From positions 8,243 to 72,242 of the forward strand of contig JANPKU010000042.1 of assembly GCA_031426215.1 (NCBI GenBank): a stretch of DNA of 64,000 bases. Direction: 5' to 3'. Position 1 is the stretch's first letter. The number at the start of each line of letters is the position of its first letter. Source of the stretch: Sva-07 sp031426215. GTDB lineage: Bacteria > Actinomycetota > Acidimicrobiia > Acidimicrobiales > Ilumatobacteraceae. The notes beneath the pieces were generated by a model. That model was not told the DNA's origin and searched no databases. It was given only the letters and a program-made list of their open reading frames with translations. This document shows, in pieces, positions 44,998 to 51,875 of the stretch. Both the position numbers and the translations under genes were made by a program.

Positions 44998-45849
44998 TCA
45001 GACCAGCGGCCAGGGATAACGGCGACCGGACGGATCGGTGGGGAACCGGCGATGCATCACGCACCAGCTCGCTCGACGCTGCAGCGCCTCCACCTCGTCG
45101 TCGGCGAGGAGCGTGGCGACCTCCAGCGGAACGCGCTCGCACAGGGCGGCGACCCGGTCGAGCCATACCTCGGGGATCTCCTCGCCGCCGAACTCCCAGA
45201 TGACGGTGCGCAGCTTGTTCTCGGCGGCGAAGCAGAGGCCATTGTCGATGCCCCACACCGATGCCGGCTCGCTGTTGCGCTCGGGGATCAGCAACACGTG
45301 GCCACTCTTGCGGTCGGTGTTGTTGGCGAGAACGTCGAGCAGCGCCATCGCACGTAGACGGTCGTGGAGATCGGGGTGTGTTTCGTGGATCGTGAAGTAG
45401 TGCTGACTGTGGTCGGCCACGACGAACCACTGCACCGACCCCTCACCGACCGGGCCGTCGCGTAGGACCGTCGGCGGGATCACGCTGAGTCCCAGATGCT
45501 CGCTCAGCAGGTATGTGGCCACTTCACGACGATGGAGGCCGGGTTCGAAGTCCCACAGCGGTCGCTCGCCACGTGTCGGCTTGTAGATCGCAGGATGGGA
45601 TCGGCCGTCGGCAACCACGTGCACGAGGAACGTCGCGTTGCTGCTGTAGGGCATGCGACCCTCGATCTCGATCTCACCGCGCAGGAGATGAGCGATCGGA
45701 TCGTCGATGGCATCGACGCGCAGCTCGACGCCGCGCCCCTCGTCGTCTTCATCATCATCGTCGTCTTCGTCTTCGTACCCGTCGGCTTCGAGGTCGTCGT
45801 CGAACTCGGTGTCGACGTCTTCGAATTCGGCGGGCGACGGTTCGGACAC
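44998..45849 (-). CDS. SCO1664-family conserved protein (PI3/4-kinase-like fold)
   Basis: About 283 residues from GTG at 45849, two bases after the DUF3090 stop. Residues 10-40 are a strikingly acidic tract of Asp/Glu. The remainder matches the SCO1664 family: RMPYSSNATFLVHV, AIYKPTRGERPLWDF, RREVATYLLSEHLG, LLDVLANNTDRKSGHVLL and WGIDNGLCF. The Lys in YKPTRGE and the N-x-D-R-K and D-N-G segments parallel ATP-binding, catalytic and metal residues of PI3/4-kinase-like and HipA-like folds. Substrate unknown; the family travels with DUF3090 and the phosphomutase. Confidence 0.85.
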   Translation of the reverse strand: MSEPSPAEFEDVDTEFDDDLEADGYEDEDDDDDEDDEGRGVELRVDAIDDPIAHLLRGEIEIEGRMPYSSNATFLVHVVADGRSHPAIYKPTRGERPLWDFEPGLHRREVATYLLSEHLGLSVIPPTVLRDGPVGEGSVQWFVVADHSQHYFTIHETHPDLHDRLRAMALLDVLANNTDRKSGHVLLIPERNSEPASVWGIDNGLCFAAENKLRTVIWEFGGEEIPEVWLDRVAALCERVPLEVATLLADDEVEALQRRASWCVMHRRFPTDPSGRRYPWPLV

Positions 45850-45851
45850 GG

Positions 45852-46358
45852 TCAGTTCATCCGGGGGCAGTCGTGACCATCGGGATCCATCGGGAACGCG
45901 CACCACTGGCACGCGGGCCGACCCGCCTCGACCACACCGTCGGCGTGGTCGCAGAACGCTGCTGCCTGCCCACGGCTCAGATAGAGACGCACGTGGCCCC
46001 GGTCGTCGTTGTCGACCATCTCGCCCTCTTCGTCGAGCTCGCCGACTTCTTCGAGTTGAATGAGTACCCGGTCGTTGGCCCGGTCGTAGCCGAGTCCGAT
46101 CGGACCGAGCACGAAGACCGCGTCGAGCGGTTCACGCAGCTCGAGCGCTCCACTCATCGGTCGGTCCTCGGCAGGTGGCAGGTCGGCCAGTACCCGCCGG
46201 AGATACTGCACGATCGCCGCGGTCTGCTGCTTCTCGCACTTCACCGTGACGCGCTCGCCATCTGCGCGAGCTTGCAGGAGGAAGATGCGTTCGCCGGGTC
46301 GGCCGACCGTGCCGACGGTGAATGCCGACACCTCGTCGAACTCGTAGAACACGCTCAT
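45852..46358 (-). CDS. DUF3090 family protein
   Basis: 168 residues. Typical DUF3090 text: YEFDEVSAFTVGTVGRPGERIFLLQA, VTVKCEKQQTAAIVQYLRRVLADL, IGLGYDRANDRVLIQLEEV, HVRLYLSRGQAAAFCDHADGVVEAGRP. It ends with a short zinc-ribbon-like tail, CQWCAFPMDPDGHDCPRMN, with three cysteines and a His. The operon order phosphomutase-DUF3090-SCO1664 is the same as in mycobacteria (Rv2135c-Rv2134c-Rv2133c). Function unknown. Confidence 0.9.
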   Translation of the reverse strand: MSVFYEFDEVSAFTVGTVGRPGERIFLLQARADGERVTVKCEKQQTAAIVQYLRRVLADLPPAEDRPMSGALELREPLDAVFVLGPIGLGYDRANDRVLIQLEEVGELDEEGEMVDNDDRGHVRLYLSRGQAAAFCDHADGVVEAGRPACQWCAFPMDPDGHDCPRMN

Positions 46359-46371
46359 GCTGCGTCTCCGG

Positions 46372-47025
46372 TCATGACGGCTGGAGGTCGGTCAGCGGTC
46401 GCCCGGTCGAGTTCACGGCAAGCACGACGGGCCCGCCGGGGCCGTAGCCGATCGCCGTGACCGACGCCGGACTGATCACGATGCGTTGGAACAGGTCGAT
46501 GTGGGTGCCCATTGCATGAGCGACTGCAGCTTTGATGGTGTCGGCGTGCGACACGCACACGATCGTGCCGCCCGGATGCGCAGCGCGGAGGCGGTCGAGA
46601 GTGTTGACCATGCGGGTCTGCATCTCGGTGAAGCTCTCTCCGTTGGGGAATCGGAACGTCGACGGAGCGCGCTGGACCGTCTGCCACTCGGGGAGCTTCA
46701 TCAGCTTCTTCAGCTCCGCGCCGGTCCAGTCGCCGAAGTCGCACTCGAACAGTCCGCGGTCGACCTTGGTCGTCAGACCTCGGGCAGTCGCAATCGGCGC
46801 CGCCGTCTCCTTCGCTCGCTCGAGTGGTGATGAGTAGATCGCATCGACGCGCTTCAGTTCACTGATCCGGTCAGCGGCGATCTGGGCCTGACGACGACCC
46901 TCGTCTGCGAGGTGCAGACCCTTGGCCCGTCCTGGCAGGACCTTGCCGGTGGTCGGCGTTTGGCCGTGTCGCACGAGCAAGATCGTGGTGAACGATGGTG
47001 GGGGAGACTTCTTCGCGGTGGCCAT
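46372..47025 (-). CDS. Phosphomutase of the MSMEG_4193 family (histidine phosphatase superfamily)
   Basis: About 217 residues from ATG at 47025. The phospho-accepting His20 is in LLVRHGQTPTTGK, the proton-donor Glu in GLFECDFGDWTG, and the second His in VCVSHADTIKAAVAHAMG. This family is called a probable phosphoglycerate-mutase-like phosphatase; the substrate is not established. First gene of a four-gene operon with DUF3090, SCO1664-like and an unknown protein; gap to DUF3090 is 13 bases. Confidence 0.88.
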   Translation of the reverse strand: MATAKKSPPPSFTTILLVRHGQTPTTGKVLPGRAKGLHLADEGRRQAQIAADRISELKRVDAIYSSPLERAKETAAPIATARGLTTKVDRGLFECDFGDWTGAELKKLMKLPEWQTVQRAPSTFRFPNGESFTEMQTRMVNTLDRLRAAHPGGTIVCVSHADTIKAAVAHAMGTHIDLFQRIVISPASVTAIGYGPGGPVVLAVNSTGRPLTDLQPS

Positions 47026-47054
47026 GGAGTGTTTCCAACCTACTGTCGAGGGCC

Positions 47055-47720
47055 ATGACTCCGCTCGCCAGACTTGAACGTGACGTGGTCGGATGCCGTG
47101 TCTGCCCGCGGTTGGTGGCGTGGCGTGAGCAGGTGGCAGTGGAGAAGCGGGCCGCCTATCGCGACGAGGACTACTGGGGCAAGCCGATCCCCGGGTTCGG
47201 CGACGTCGCAGCACGGATCGTCGTTCTCGGCCTGGCGCCAGCAGCCCACGGCGCGAACCGGACCGGTCGGGTGTTCACCGGCGATCGCAGCGGCGACTGG
47301 TTGTTCCGGGCGCTGCACCGTGCGGGTCTGGCCAACCAGCCCGAGTCGGTGTCGGTCGACGACGGATTGGAGCTCACCGACGCGTGGGTGACCGCCGCCG
47401 TCAAGTGTGCTCCGCCCGCCAACACGCCGCTTCCGCAGGAGCGTGACGCCTGCGCCCCGTTCCTGCAACGCGAATTCGCCGCGCTCGGCAACGCGATGGT
47501 GGTGGTGTGTCTGGGCCAGTTCGGATATCAGGCCGCTTGCACACACTTCGGTGTGCGCCCACGGCCGAAGTTCGGCCACGGTGTCGAGGTGCTGATCGAT
47601 GGCGGCCCCACACTGATCTGCTCGTTCCACCCGAGCCAGCAGAACACGTTCACGAAGCGCCTCACCGAGCCGATGCTCGACGCCGTGTTCTCCAGAGCTG
47701 TGCAGCTCGCTGACCGATAG
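47055..47720 (+). CDS. Family 5 uracil-DNA glycosylase (UDGb)
   Basis: About 221 residues from ATG at 47055. Iron-sulfur cysteines are Cys14 and Cys17 (CRVC), Cys118 and Cys133. Motif A is GLAPAAHGANRTGRVFTGDRSG (residues 59-80 region), diagnostic of UDGb, which lacks the polar Asn of other families; the C-terminal motif is HPSQQNTF. Removes uracil and other deaminated bases from DNA. Divergent from the phosphomutase operon. Confidence 0.93.
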   Translation: MTPLARLERDVVGCRVCPRLVAWREQVAVEKRAAYRDEDYWGKPIPGFGDVAARIVVLGLAPAAHGANRTGRVFTGDRSGDWLFRALHRAGLANQPESVSVDDGLELTDAWVTAAVKCAPPANTPLPQERDACAPFLQREFAALGNAMVVVCLGQFGYQAACTHFGVRPRPKFGHGVEVLIDGGPTLICSFHPSQQNTFTKRLTEPMLDAVFSRAVQLADR

Positions 47721-47732
47721 CCTCGCACTGCT

Positions 47733-48047
47733 GTGATGACCTCTCGTTCGCTCGCCCAGACTTTTGCCGTCGCCATGGTGGCTGTGCTCGGCGTGTCGTC
47801 CTGCTCGTCCGATCCGAGCGCCCGGCGTGTTGCTCAAGATCTCGTGCGCACCCAGACCCAGGACCATCCAGACATCCAGGAGTGCATGCTCGCGGTCATC
47901 GAGGACTACGACCTGAACGGTCTCGGCGAGGACGCCAACAACGAGAACCCAGAGATCAGCGGTCCGGCGCTGGCCGAGCTCGAAAGCTTCGAAGCCGATC
48001 TCGTCGCCTGCGACCCCGAAGGCGTCACCCGCACCTCGACCCCGTGA
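47733..48047 (+). CDS. Small putative lipoprotein
   Basis: 103-104 residues; GTG at 47733 or ATG at 47736. A signal peptide (LAQTFAVAMVAVLGVSSCSSD) ends in a lipobox-like GVSSC, so the protein is probably lipid-anchored outside the membrane. The mature part is acidic and helical with two more Cys (QECMLAVIEDYDLNGLGED and LVACDPEGV), possibly a disulfide. No family recognised. Twelve bases after the UDGb stop. Confidence 0.65.
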   Translation: MMTSRSLAQTFAVAMVAVLGVSSCSSDPSARRVAQDLVRTQTQDHPDIQECMLAVIEDYDLNGLGEDANNENPEISGPALAELESFEADLVACDPEGVTRTSTP

Positions 48048-48048
48048 C

Positions 48049-48103
48049 TGTTCGAGATGTGCTCGGGACCGGCTACGCCGAGTCCCCTGGCACATCTCGA
48101 ACA
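48049..48103. terminator. Bidirectional terminator-like hairpin
   Basis: Perfect 14-base arms (TGTTCGAGATGTGC at 48049-48062 and its complement at 48090-48103) with a 27-base loop, filling the whole gap between convergent genes. No T-run follows on either strand, as is common for high-GC actinobacteria. Confidence 0.6.
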
Positions 48104-48104
48104 C

Positions 48105-49322
48105 TCAGTCGGACTTGGGGGCGGCGTCGGCGGGCGGGGCGACCTTCTTCTTGGGCGGCGGAACGCCGACCGCCGGGGCCGGGTCTGCCTCTTTGGGCCA
48201 GCGGCGGCGGCTCACGATCGACAGCAGACGCAGCAGGCGCATCGCCGTCTCGTCGGTCTGCGCAGGCTTCGCGATGATCGAGCCGTCGGCGATCATCCGC
48301 TCGATGACCTCCTCGCCGAGTTCGGTCCGCACGATGGTGAGCGTCCAGTCGTTGTCCTCGCCGATGCCTCCTGTCGACACGTCGGCGTGCTCGGCGGCGA
48401 AGTCGGGGCAACTCGTGCATCCCTTGCGGGTCCAGCCGTGGCATTCCTTGAGATCGACTTCGTGGTACGAACCGTCCTTCATCCAGATCTGGAACACGCC
48501 TTTGATGTTCATCTTCACCATGTCCTGCTTCTTCAGGCCGTACTTGGCCTCGAACAGTTCGGTGAAGATGGCGTCGTCGAAGGTCTTGGAACACAGCAGC
48601 CCGATGTTGAAGAGGAACGGCTTGGACACCTTGCCGGCCTTGCGGTCCCACATGGTCGGCGGCGACGACGTCTGGCAGCCCATGCCGACCAACGCGAGGC
48701 GCTCGTATCCCTTCTCCTTGGCTTCGGGCAGGGCGAGCGGGTTCGCGCAGTACGTGTAGCGGCTGCCGGCCGTGGCGAGAATCTCCTCCTTCGTCGAAAC
48801 GACGGCGGGTTTGGCCTTCCATGCGTCGTCGTCCTCGACACCGCTCACGAGTGCGGCGTCGATGTAGTCGTGCTCGCGCAGCCAGATCAGCATCGCCGAG
48901 ACGAGCCCGCCGTCCTGACCCATCTTGTGGACCATCTCGTCACTCGCTCGGGTGAGGTACAGCTGACGCCAGATGCCGGCCATCTCATCGGGTTCGCGGA
49001 CCCGGCCGAACAGGTGCATGTCGGCTGACGGCTCCCACGCTCGGAAGCGGGGACATGCCCTGGTGCAGGTGGTGCAGCCACCCCCTTCACCGAATCCGTG
49101 GATGCAGTTCTCGAGGCCGAGTTCCTCTTCGAGGTGGAACGGGATGTACTTGCCCTCTTCGTGTTCGTAGCCGATCACGTCGTGTGGACAGGTGACCACG
49201 CAGCCGGCGCATCCCGTACAGAGCCCGGTCGTGATGACCTCGGCGTACAGCTCTTTCCACTGTGCCGTCCACCGCCCCGCCTGTGCAGGGGTGAGGGGAG
49301 CGTCTGATTCGACCGTCGTCAT
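48105..49322 (-). CDS. F420 hydrogenase/dehydrogenase beta subunit (FrhB) family protein
   Basis: About 405 residues from ATG at 49322. N-terminal ferredoxin-like cysteines are Cys35, 38, 41 and 45 (CTGCAGCVVTCPHD), then Cys73, 83, 86 and 90 (GGGCTTCTRACPRF). The FrhB domain follows: KMGQDGGLVSAMLIWLREHDYIDAA, GMGCQTSS, IGLLCSKTF, and a CTSCPDFAAEHADVS segment with further Cys. Such proteins oxidise or reduce F420 with electrons via Fe-S and flavin. Physiological partner unknown. The Pro/Lys-rich C-terminus is variable. Confidence 0.88.
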   Translation of the reverse strand: MTTVESDAPLTPAQAGRWTAQWKELYAEVITTGLCTGCAGCVVTCPHDVIGYEHEEGKYIPFHLEEELGLENCIHGFGEGGGCTTCTRACPRFRAWEPSADMHLFGRVREPDEMAGIWRQLYLTRASDEMVHKMGQDGGLVSAMLIWLREHDYIDAALVSGVEDDDAWKAKPAVVSTKEEILATAGSRYTYCANPLALPEAKEKGYERLALVGMGCQTSSPPTMWDRKAGKVSKPFLFNIGLLCSKTFDDAIFTELFEAKYGLKKQDMVKMNIKGVFQIWMKDGSYHEVDLKECHGWTRKGCTSCPDFAAEHADVSTGGIGEDNDWTLTIVRTELGEEVIERMIADGSIIAKPAQTDETAMRLLRLLSIVSRRRWPKEADPAPAVGVPPPKKKVAPPADAAPKSD

Positions 49323-49351
49323 GGGCCGACTGTACGCGACCAGCAGTCGTC

Positions 49352-49455
49352 CCGGCGAGGGAAGCGCCAGCAAGAAGGAAGTGCGCGAGGAAGGAAGTGC
49401 GCCGGCGAGGGAAGCGAGCGTACGCCGGCGAGGGAAGCGCCAGCGACGAGCCGGA
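49352..49455 (-). repeat. 31-bp dispersed repeat, clustered copies
   Basis: One full reverse-strand copy at 49425-49455, exact over 31 bases, plus two partial copies at 49352-49371 and 49402-49416 (CCGGCGAGGGAAGCG core). Between them is a small tandem of AAGGAAGTGCGC. All lie between frhB-like gene and glnB, within a 297-base gap that otherwise holds only the hairpin at 49521. Confidence 0.82.
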
Positions 49456-49520
49456 GTCGGGCCGACCGTGCGTTCCCCACCACCGATTCGTGGTGAGGCC
49501 CGACACACCAGCAACGCGAA

Positions 49521-49569
49521 GGTCCCCGAGCCTGACCCCTCTGAGGACGCAAAGGGAAGCTCGGGGACC
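49521..49569 (-). terminator. Candidate terminator of glnB
   Basis: Perfect 11-base arms (GGTCCCCGAGC at 49521-49531, complement at 49559-49569) with a 27-base loop, 51 bases beyond the glnB stop. GC-rich without a T-run. Assigned by position and structure only. Confidence 0.45.
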
Positions 49570-49619
49570 AACGGGCGGAACGCAACGATGCGCCCCGATC
49601 GGGTTGGGATGTCGGGCGC

Positions 49620-49958
49620 CTAGATGGCGTCGGCGCCTTCTTCGCCGGTGCGGATCCGCACGATGCGATCCACGTCGGTGACCCAGATCTTGCCGTCGCC
49701 GATCTTGCCGGTGGCGGCTGCTGCGACGATGGTGTCGACGACACCATCGACTCCGTCGTCTTCGACGACGATGCTGAGGCTGACCTTGGGGACGAAGTCG
49801 ATCTTGTACTCCGATCCCCGGTAGGTCTCGGTGTGGCCGCCCTGGCGTCCGAAGCCGCGGACTTCCTCGACGGTGATGCCGGTGATGCCGGCAGCCTTGA
49901 GGGCGTCTTTGACGTCGTCCAACTTGAACGGCTTGATGATTGCTGTCACGAGTTTCAT
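49620..49958 (-). CDS. glnB: PII nitrogen regulatory protein
   Basis: 112 residues, the exact family length. Starts MKLVTAIIKPFKLDDVKDAL; the T-loop GRQGGHTETYRGSEY contains Tyr51, the residue that is uridylylated in enterics and adenylylated in actinobacteria. The segments VVDTIVAAAATGKIGDGKIWV and VDRIVRIRTGEEG bind ATP/2-oxoglutarate. Lying 30 bases after amt on the same strand, it acts as the GlnK-type PII that plugs the ammonium channel. Regulation would come from the amt promoter region. GlnK is an equally good name. Confidence 0.95.
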   Translation of the reverse strand: MKLVTAIIKPFKLDDVKDALKAAGITGITVEEVRGFGRQGGHTETYRGSEYKIDFVPKVSLSIVVEDDGVDGVVDTIVAAAATGKIGDGKIWVTDVDRIVRIRTGEEGADAI

Positions 49959-49988
49959 GTTTGGCTCCTAGTGCCTAGATCGTCCTGC

Positions 49989-51443
49989 TCAGGTCTTCAC
50001 GAACGTCGGGTATGCCTCGACGCCCATTTCGGGAATGTCCAGGCCGCTGATCTGATCCTCGTCCTTCGAGCGGATGCCTCCCTTACCGCGGGACTTCGAG
50101 ATCGTGTCCTGAATCTTGAAGAAGGCGAAGGCAATGCCGAAGATCACGGTCCAGATGACGACCGCGCCGATGGCCTGGGCGCCGAGCTGACCCCAGTCGC
50201 CCTTGATGATGCCTTCGACGCCTTCGGACGGGCTGAGGTTCCAGCCGGCGCCGTAACTGCCGTTGGAGAAGATACCGACTGCGAGGACACCGAAGGTGCC
50301 GCACACACCGTGTACGGAGATGGCGCCCACCGGGTCGTCGATCTTCAGCTTGCGCTCGATGAAGAACACCGACTCGATGACGAGGACACCGGCGATCAGG
50401 CCGATGACGGCCGCAGCCCACGGTGCGACGAACGCACACGGAGCGGTGATGGCGACGAGTCCTGCAAGCATGCCGTTGGCCATCATGCCCGGGTCGGGCT
50501 TGCCGGTCCGCTTCGTGATCCATGCCATTGCGGCCACTGCTCCGAAGGCACCGGCGATCGCCGTGTTGGTGGCGACGACGGCGAACTGCACGTCGGTGGC
50601 AGCGAATGTCGACGCAGCGTTGAAGCCGAACCAGCCGAAGAGCAGGATGAACGTGCCGAGCATCGCCATCGGGATGTGGTGGCCCGGGATGCCTCGCGGG
50701 GTGCCGTCAGCAGAGAACTTGCCGACTCGAGGTCCGACCACGATCGCGCCAGCGAGGGCGGCAGCACCGCCGACGGCGTGCACGACGCCGGATCCGGCGA
50801 AGTCGACGTAACCGGCTCCGAGGCTCATCGTGTCCCAGATCTGCGACAGCCAGCCGCCGCCCCAGGTCCAGGCAGCGAACAGCGGGTAGAACAGGGCGCC
50901 ACAGAACAGACCCCAGATCACGAAGCTGCCCCACTTCCACCGCTCGGCCATCGACCCGGTCGGGATCGTGGCAACGGTGTCCATGAACGCCACCATGTAA
51001 AGGAAGAAGCCGATCAGGGGAATCGTGATGTTGTCACCACTGAGCGCCCAACCGCCTTCCCACAGGAACACCCAACTGCCCGATCCGAGCAAGGCGCCGC
51101 CTACCGGCTCGTCCAGTCCGAAGGCCCCGTAGCTGAACCCACCGAACGCCAGCGGGAAGCCGACGAGGAAGAAGGCGATGAAGCCGAGGGCGAAGATGGC
51201 GAAGTTCGTGCTGACCACGTGGGCTGCGTGCTTCGCCTGGCAGAAGCCGGTTTCGACGAGCGCGAATCCCGCTTGCATGAAGATGACCAGAATCGCTCCG
51301 ATGAAGACGAACAGCAGGTTCAACTGCTGCCCGGTCACCGGGATCGGGTCGGGTTCTTGGGCAAACACCAGGTTGGGCAAGAGCGCGGCGCCGGTCAGAC
51401 CGACGGCCGCGGCAGTAATCATTCGTCGTGCACGTTTGGGCAC
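49989..51443 (-). CDS. amt: Ammonium transporter Amt
   Basis: About 484 residues. Start GTG at 51443 is chosen because GGAGG lies five bases upstream; a TTG at 51455 overlaps that site. Residues 1-28 are a signal peptide (AALLPNLVFAQ), then 11 membrane helices with FMQAGFALVETGFCQAKHA, DFAGSGVVHAVGG (first pore His) and SVHGVCGTFG (second pore His). Moves ammonium into the cell; PII encoded next door controls it. The leader has two four-block GlnR-type boxes, so nitrogen-dependent transcription is likely. Confidence 0.95.
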   Translation of the reverse strand: MPKRARRMITAAAVGLTGAALLPNLVFAQEPDPIPVTGQQLNLLFVFIGAILVIFMQAGFALVETGFCQAKHAAHVVSTNFAIFALGFIAFFLVGFPLAFGGFSYGAFGLDEPVGGALLGSGSWVFLWEGGWALSGDNITIPLIGFFLYMVAFMDTVATIPTGSMAERWKWGSFVIWGLFCGALFYPLFAAWTWGGGWLSQIWDTMSLGAGYVDFAGSGVVHAVGGAAALAGAIVVGPRVGKFSADGTPRGIPGHHIPMAMLGTFILLFGWFGFNAASTFAATDVQFAVVATNTAIAGAFGAVAAMAWITKRTGKPDPGMMANGMLAGLVAITAPCAFVAPWAAAVIGLIAGVLVIESVFFIERKLKIDDPVGAISVHGVCGTFGVLAVGIFSNGSYGAGWNLSPSEGVEGIIKGDWGQLGAQAIGAVVIWTVIFGIAFAFFKIQDTISKSRGKGGIRSKDEDQISGLDIPEMGVEAYPTFVKT

Positions 51444-51530
51444 AGTGTCCTCCAATGGTAGGGAAAGGGGATTCGCCCGGCGAGCGGCGCCATTGCCTCC
51501 TGCGGTGCGTGCGCAACATAAAGCTCTGGC

Positions 51531-51568
51531 GTTTCCCCTCTGTCGCCGAACTGTTTCTTGCGTGTGAA
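51531..51568 (-). promoter_or_regulatory. GlnR-type operator, amt-proximal copy
   Basis: On the minus strand: TTCAC-6-GAAAC-6-GCGAC-6-GAAAC, with all three spacers exactly six bases. This is the arrangement of the actinobacterial GlnR consensus GTnAC-n6-GAAAC-n6-GTnAC-n6-GAAAC (Streptomyces, Mycobacterium). It ends 88 bases before the amt GTG. Site seen in sequence; binding by GlnR is inferred. Confidence 0.72.
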
Positions 51569-51626
51569 TGGTCCCGTCCGACCGTCGAGCGCTGAGCGCC
51601 AGACGATCGGAGGAGACACGACACGA

Positions 51627-51683
51627 TCAGATGGCATCGGCGCCACACAGTCCGGAAGTGATTCGAAGTGCGCTGTTGCGCAC
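51627..51683 (-). pseudogene. Remnant of duplicated amt start (18-codon ORF)
   Basis: GTG at 51683, four bases after GGAGG, opens an 18-residue frame (MRNSALRITSGLCGADAI, stop 51627-51629). It aligns with the Amt start MPKRARRMIT...GLTGAAL, allowing a gap of about four codons, and at DNA level the first ten codons agree at about 22 of 30 bases. It is either the dead end of a former second amt copy or a short leader peptide; the first is favoured because the promoter box is duplicated with it. Confidence 0.55.
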
Positions 51684-51769
51684 TGGTCCTCCAGAGGTAT
51701 GTGGATCGGGATTGCGGAGTCCAGTGGCGTCATTGCCGCCGCGATCGCGAGCGCAAGCTGAAGGTGTGA

Positions 51770-51807
51770 CATTTCTCTTCGTCGCCGAGACGTTTCCTGG
51801 GTGTCAA
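51770..51807 (-). promoter_or_regulatory. GlnR-type operator, outer copy
   Basis: Minus strand TTGAC-6-GAAAC-6-GCGAC-6-AAATG: same block spacing as the amt-proximal box, with the last block degenerate. It stands 87 bases before the remnant GTG at 51683, the same distance as the working box to amt. It may still bind the regulator and raise cooperativity. Confidence 0.62.
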
Positions 51808-51836
51808 TCGCCGAGGTCGTACAACGGGCGGCCAGG

Positions 51837-51856
51837 ACTTGACCCGCGGGTCAAGT
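51837..51856. promoter_or_regulatory. Perfect 20-bp palindrome, likely repressor operator
   Basis: ACTTGACCCGCGGGTCAAGT is a perfect palindrome ending 19 bases before the acyl-CoA dehydrogenase ATG. Size, symmetry and position suit a TetR- or GntR-type acyl-CoA-responsive repressor site. No regulator gene is adjacent. Confidence 0.55.
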
Positions 51857-51875
51857 GGCAGGGCAGAATGGGGGA

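Larger units (their letters stand above)
51390..51812 (-). repeat. Duplicated amt promoter and 5' coding end
   Basis: Two imperfect direct copies, 51390-51572 (working) and 51627-51812 (outer), offset by 239-240 bases. Matching landmarks on the plus strand are TCCTCC at 51448 and 51687, CATTGCC at 51491 and 51731, GTCGCCGA at 51542 and 51781, plus the GTG codons at 51443 and 51683. The match includes the regulatory box, the ribosome-binding site and about 17 codons. This repeat plus the palindrome at 51837 accounts for nearly all of the 432-base gap between amt and the acyl-CoA dehydrogenase gene. Confidence 0.8.

Noticed and set aside
49521..49569. GGACGCAAAG inside the hairpin loop, reminiscent of a cyclic-di-GMP-I riboswitch
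   Set aside because: The string is on the plus strand, where no gene follows in the right place, and the remaining consensus is absent; kept only as a terminator candidate.
51627..51683. Idea that the remnant ORF fuses the amt start to the glnB end, because both glnB and the ORF end in GADAI
   Set aside because: The GLCGA part aligns equally well with GLTGA in the Amt signal peptide, and no similarity to the glnB 3' flank continues beyond the stop.
51419..51772. 117-residue open frame across the amt leader
   Set aside because: It is antisense or out of frame with the repeated promoter DNA; its internal similarity comes from the DNA duplication, not from protein repeats.
51444..51830. Tandem glutamine or glycine riboswitch upstream of amt
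   Set aside because: The duplicated blocks fit a DNA operator with regular six-base spacers better, and known aptamer consensus strings are missing.
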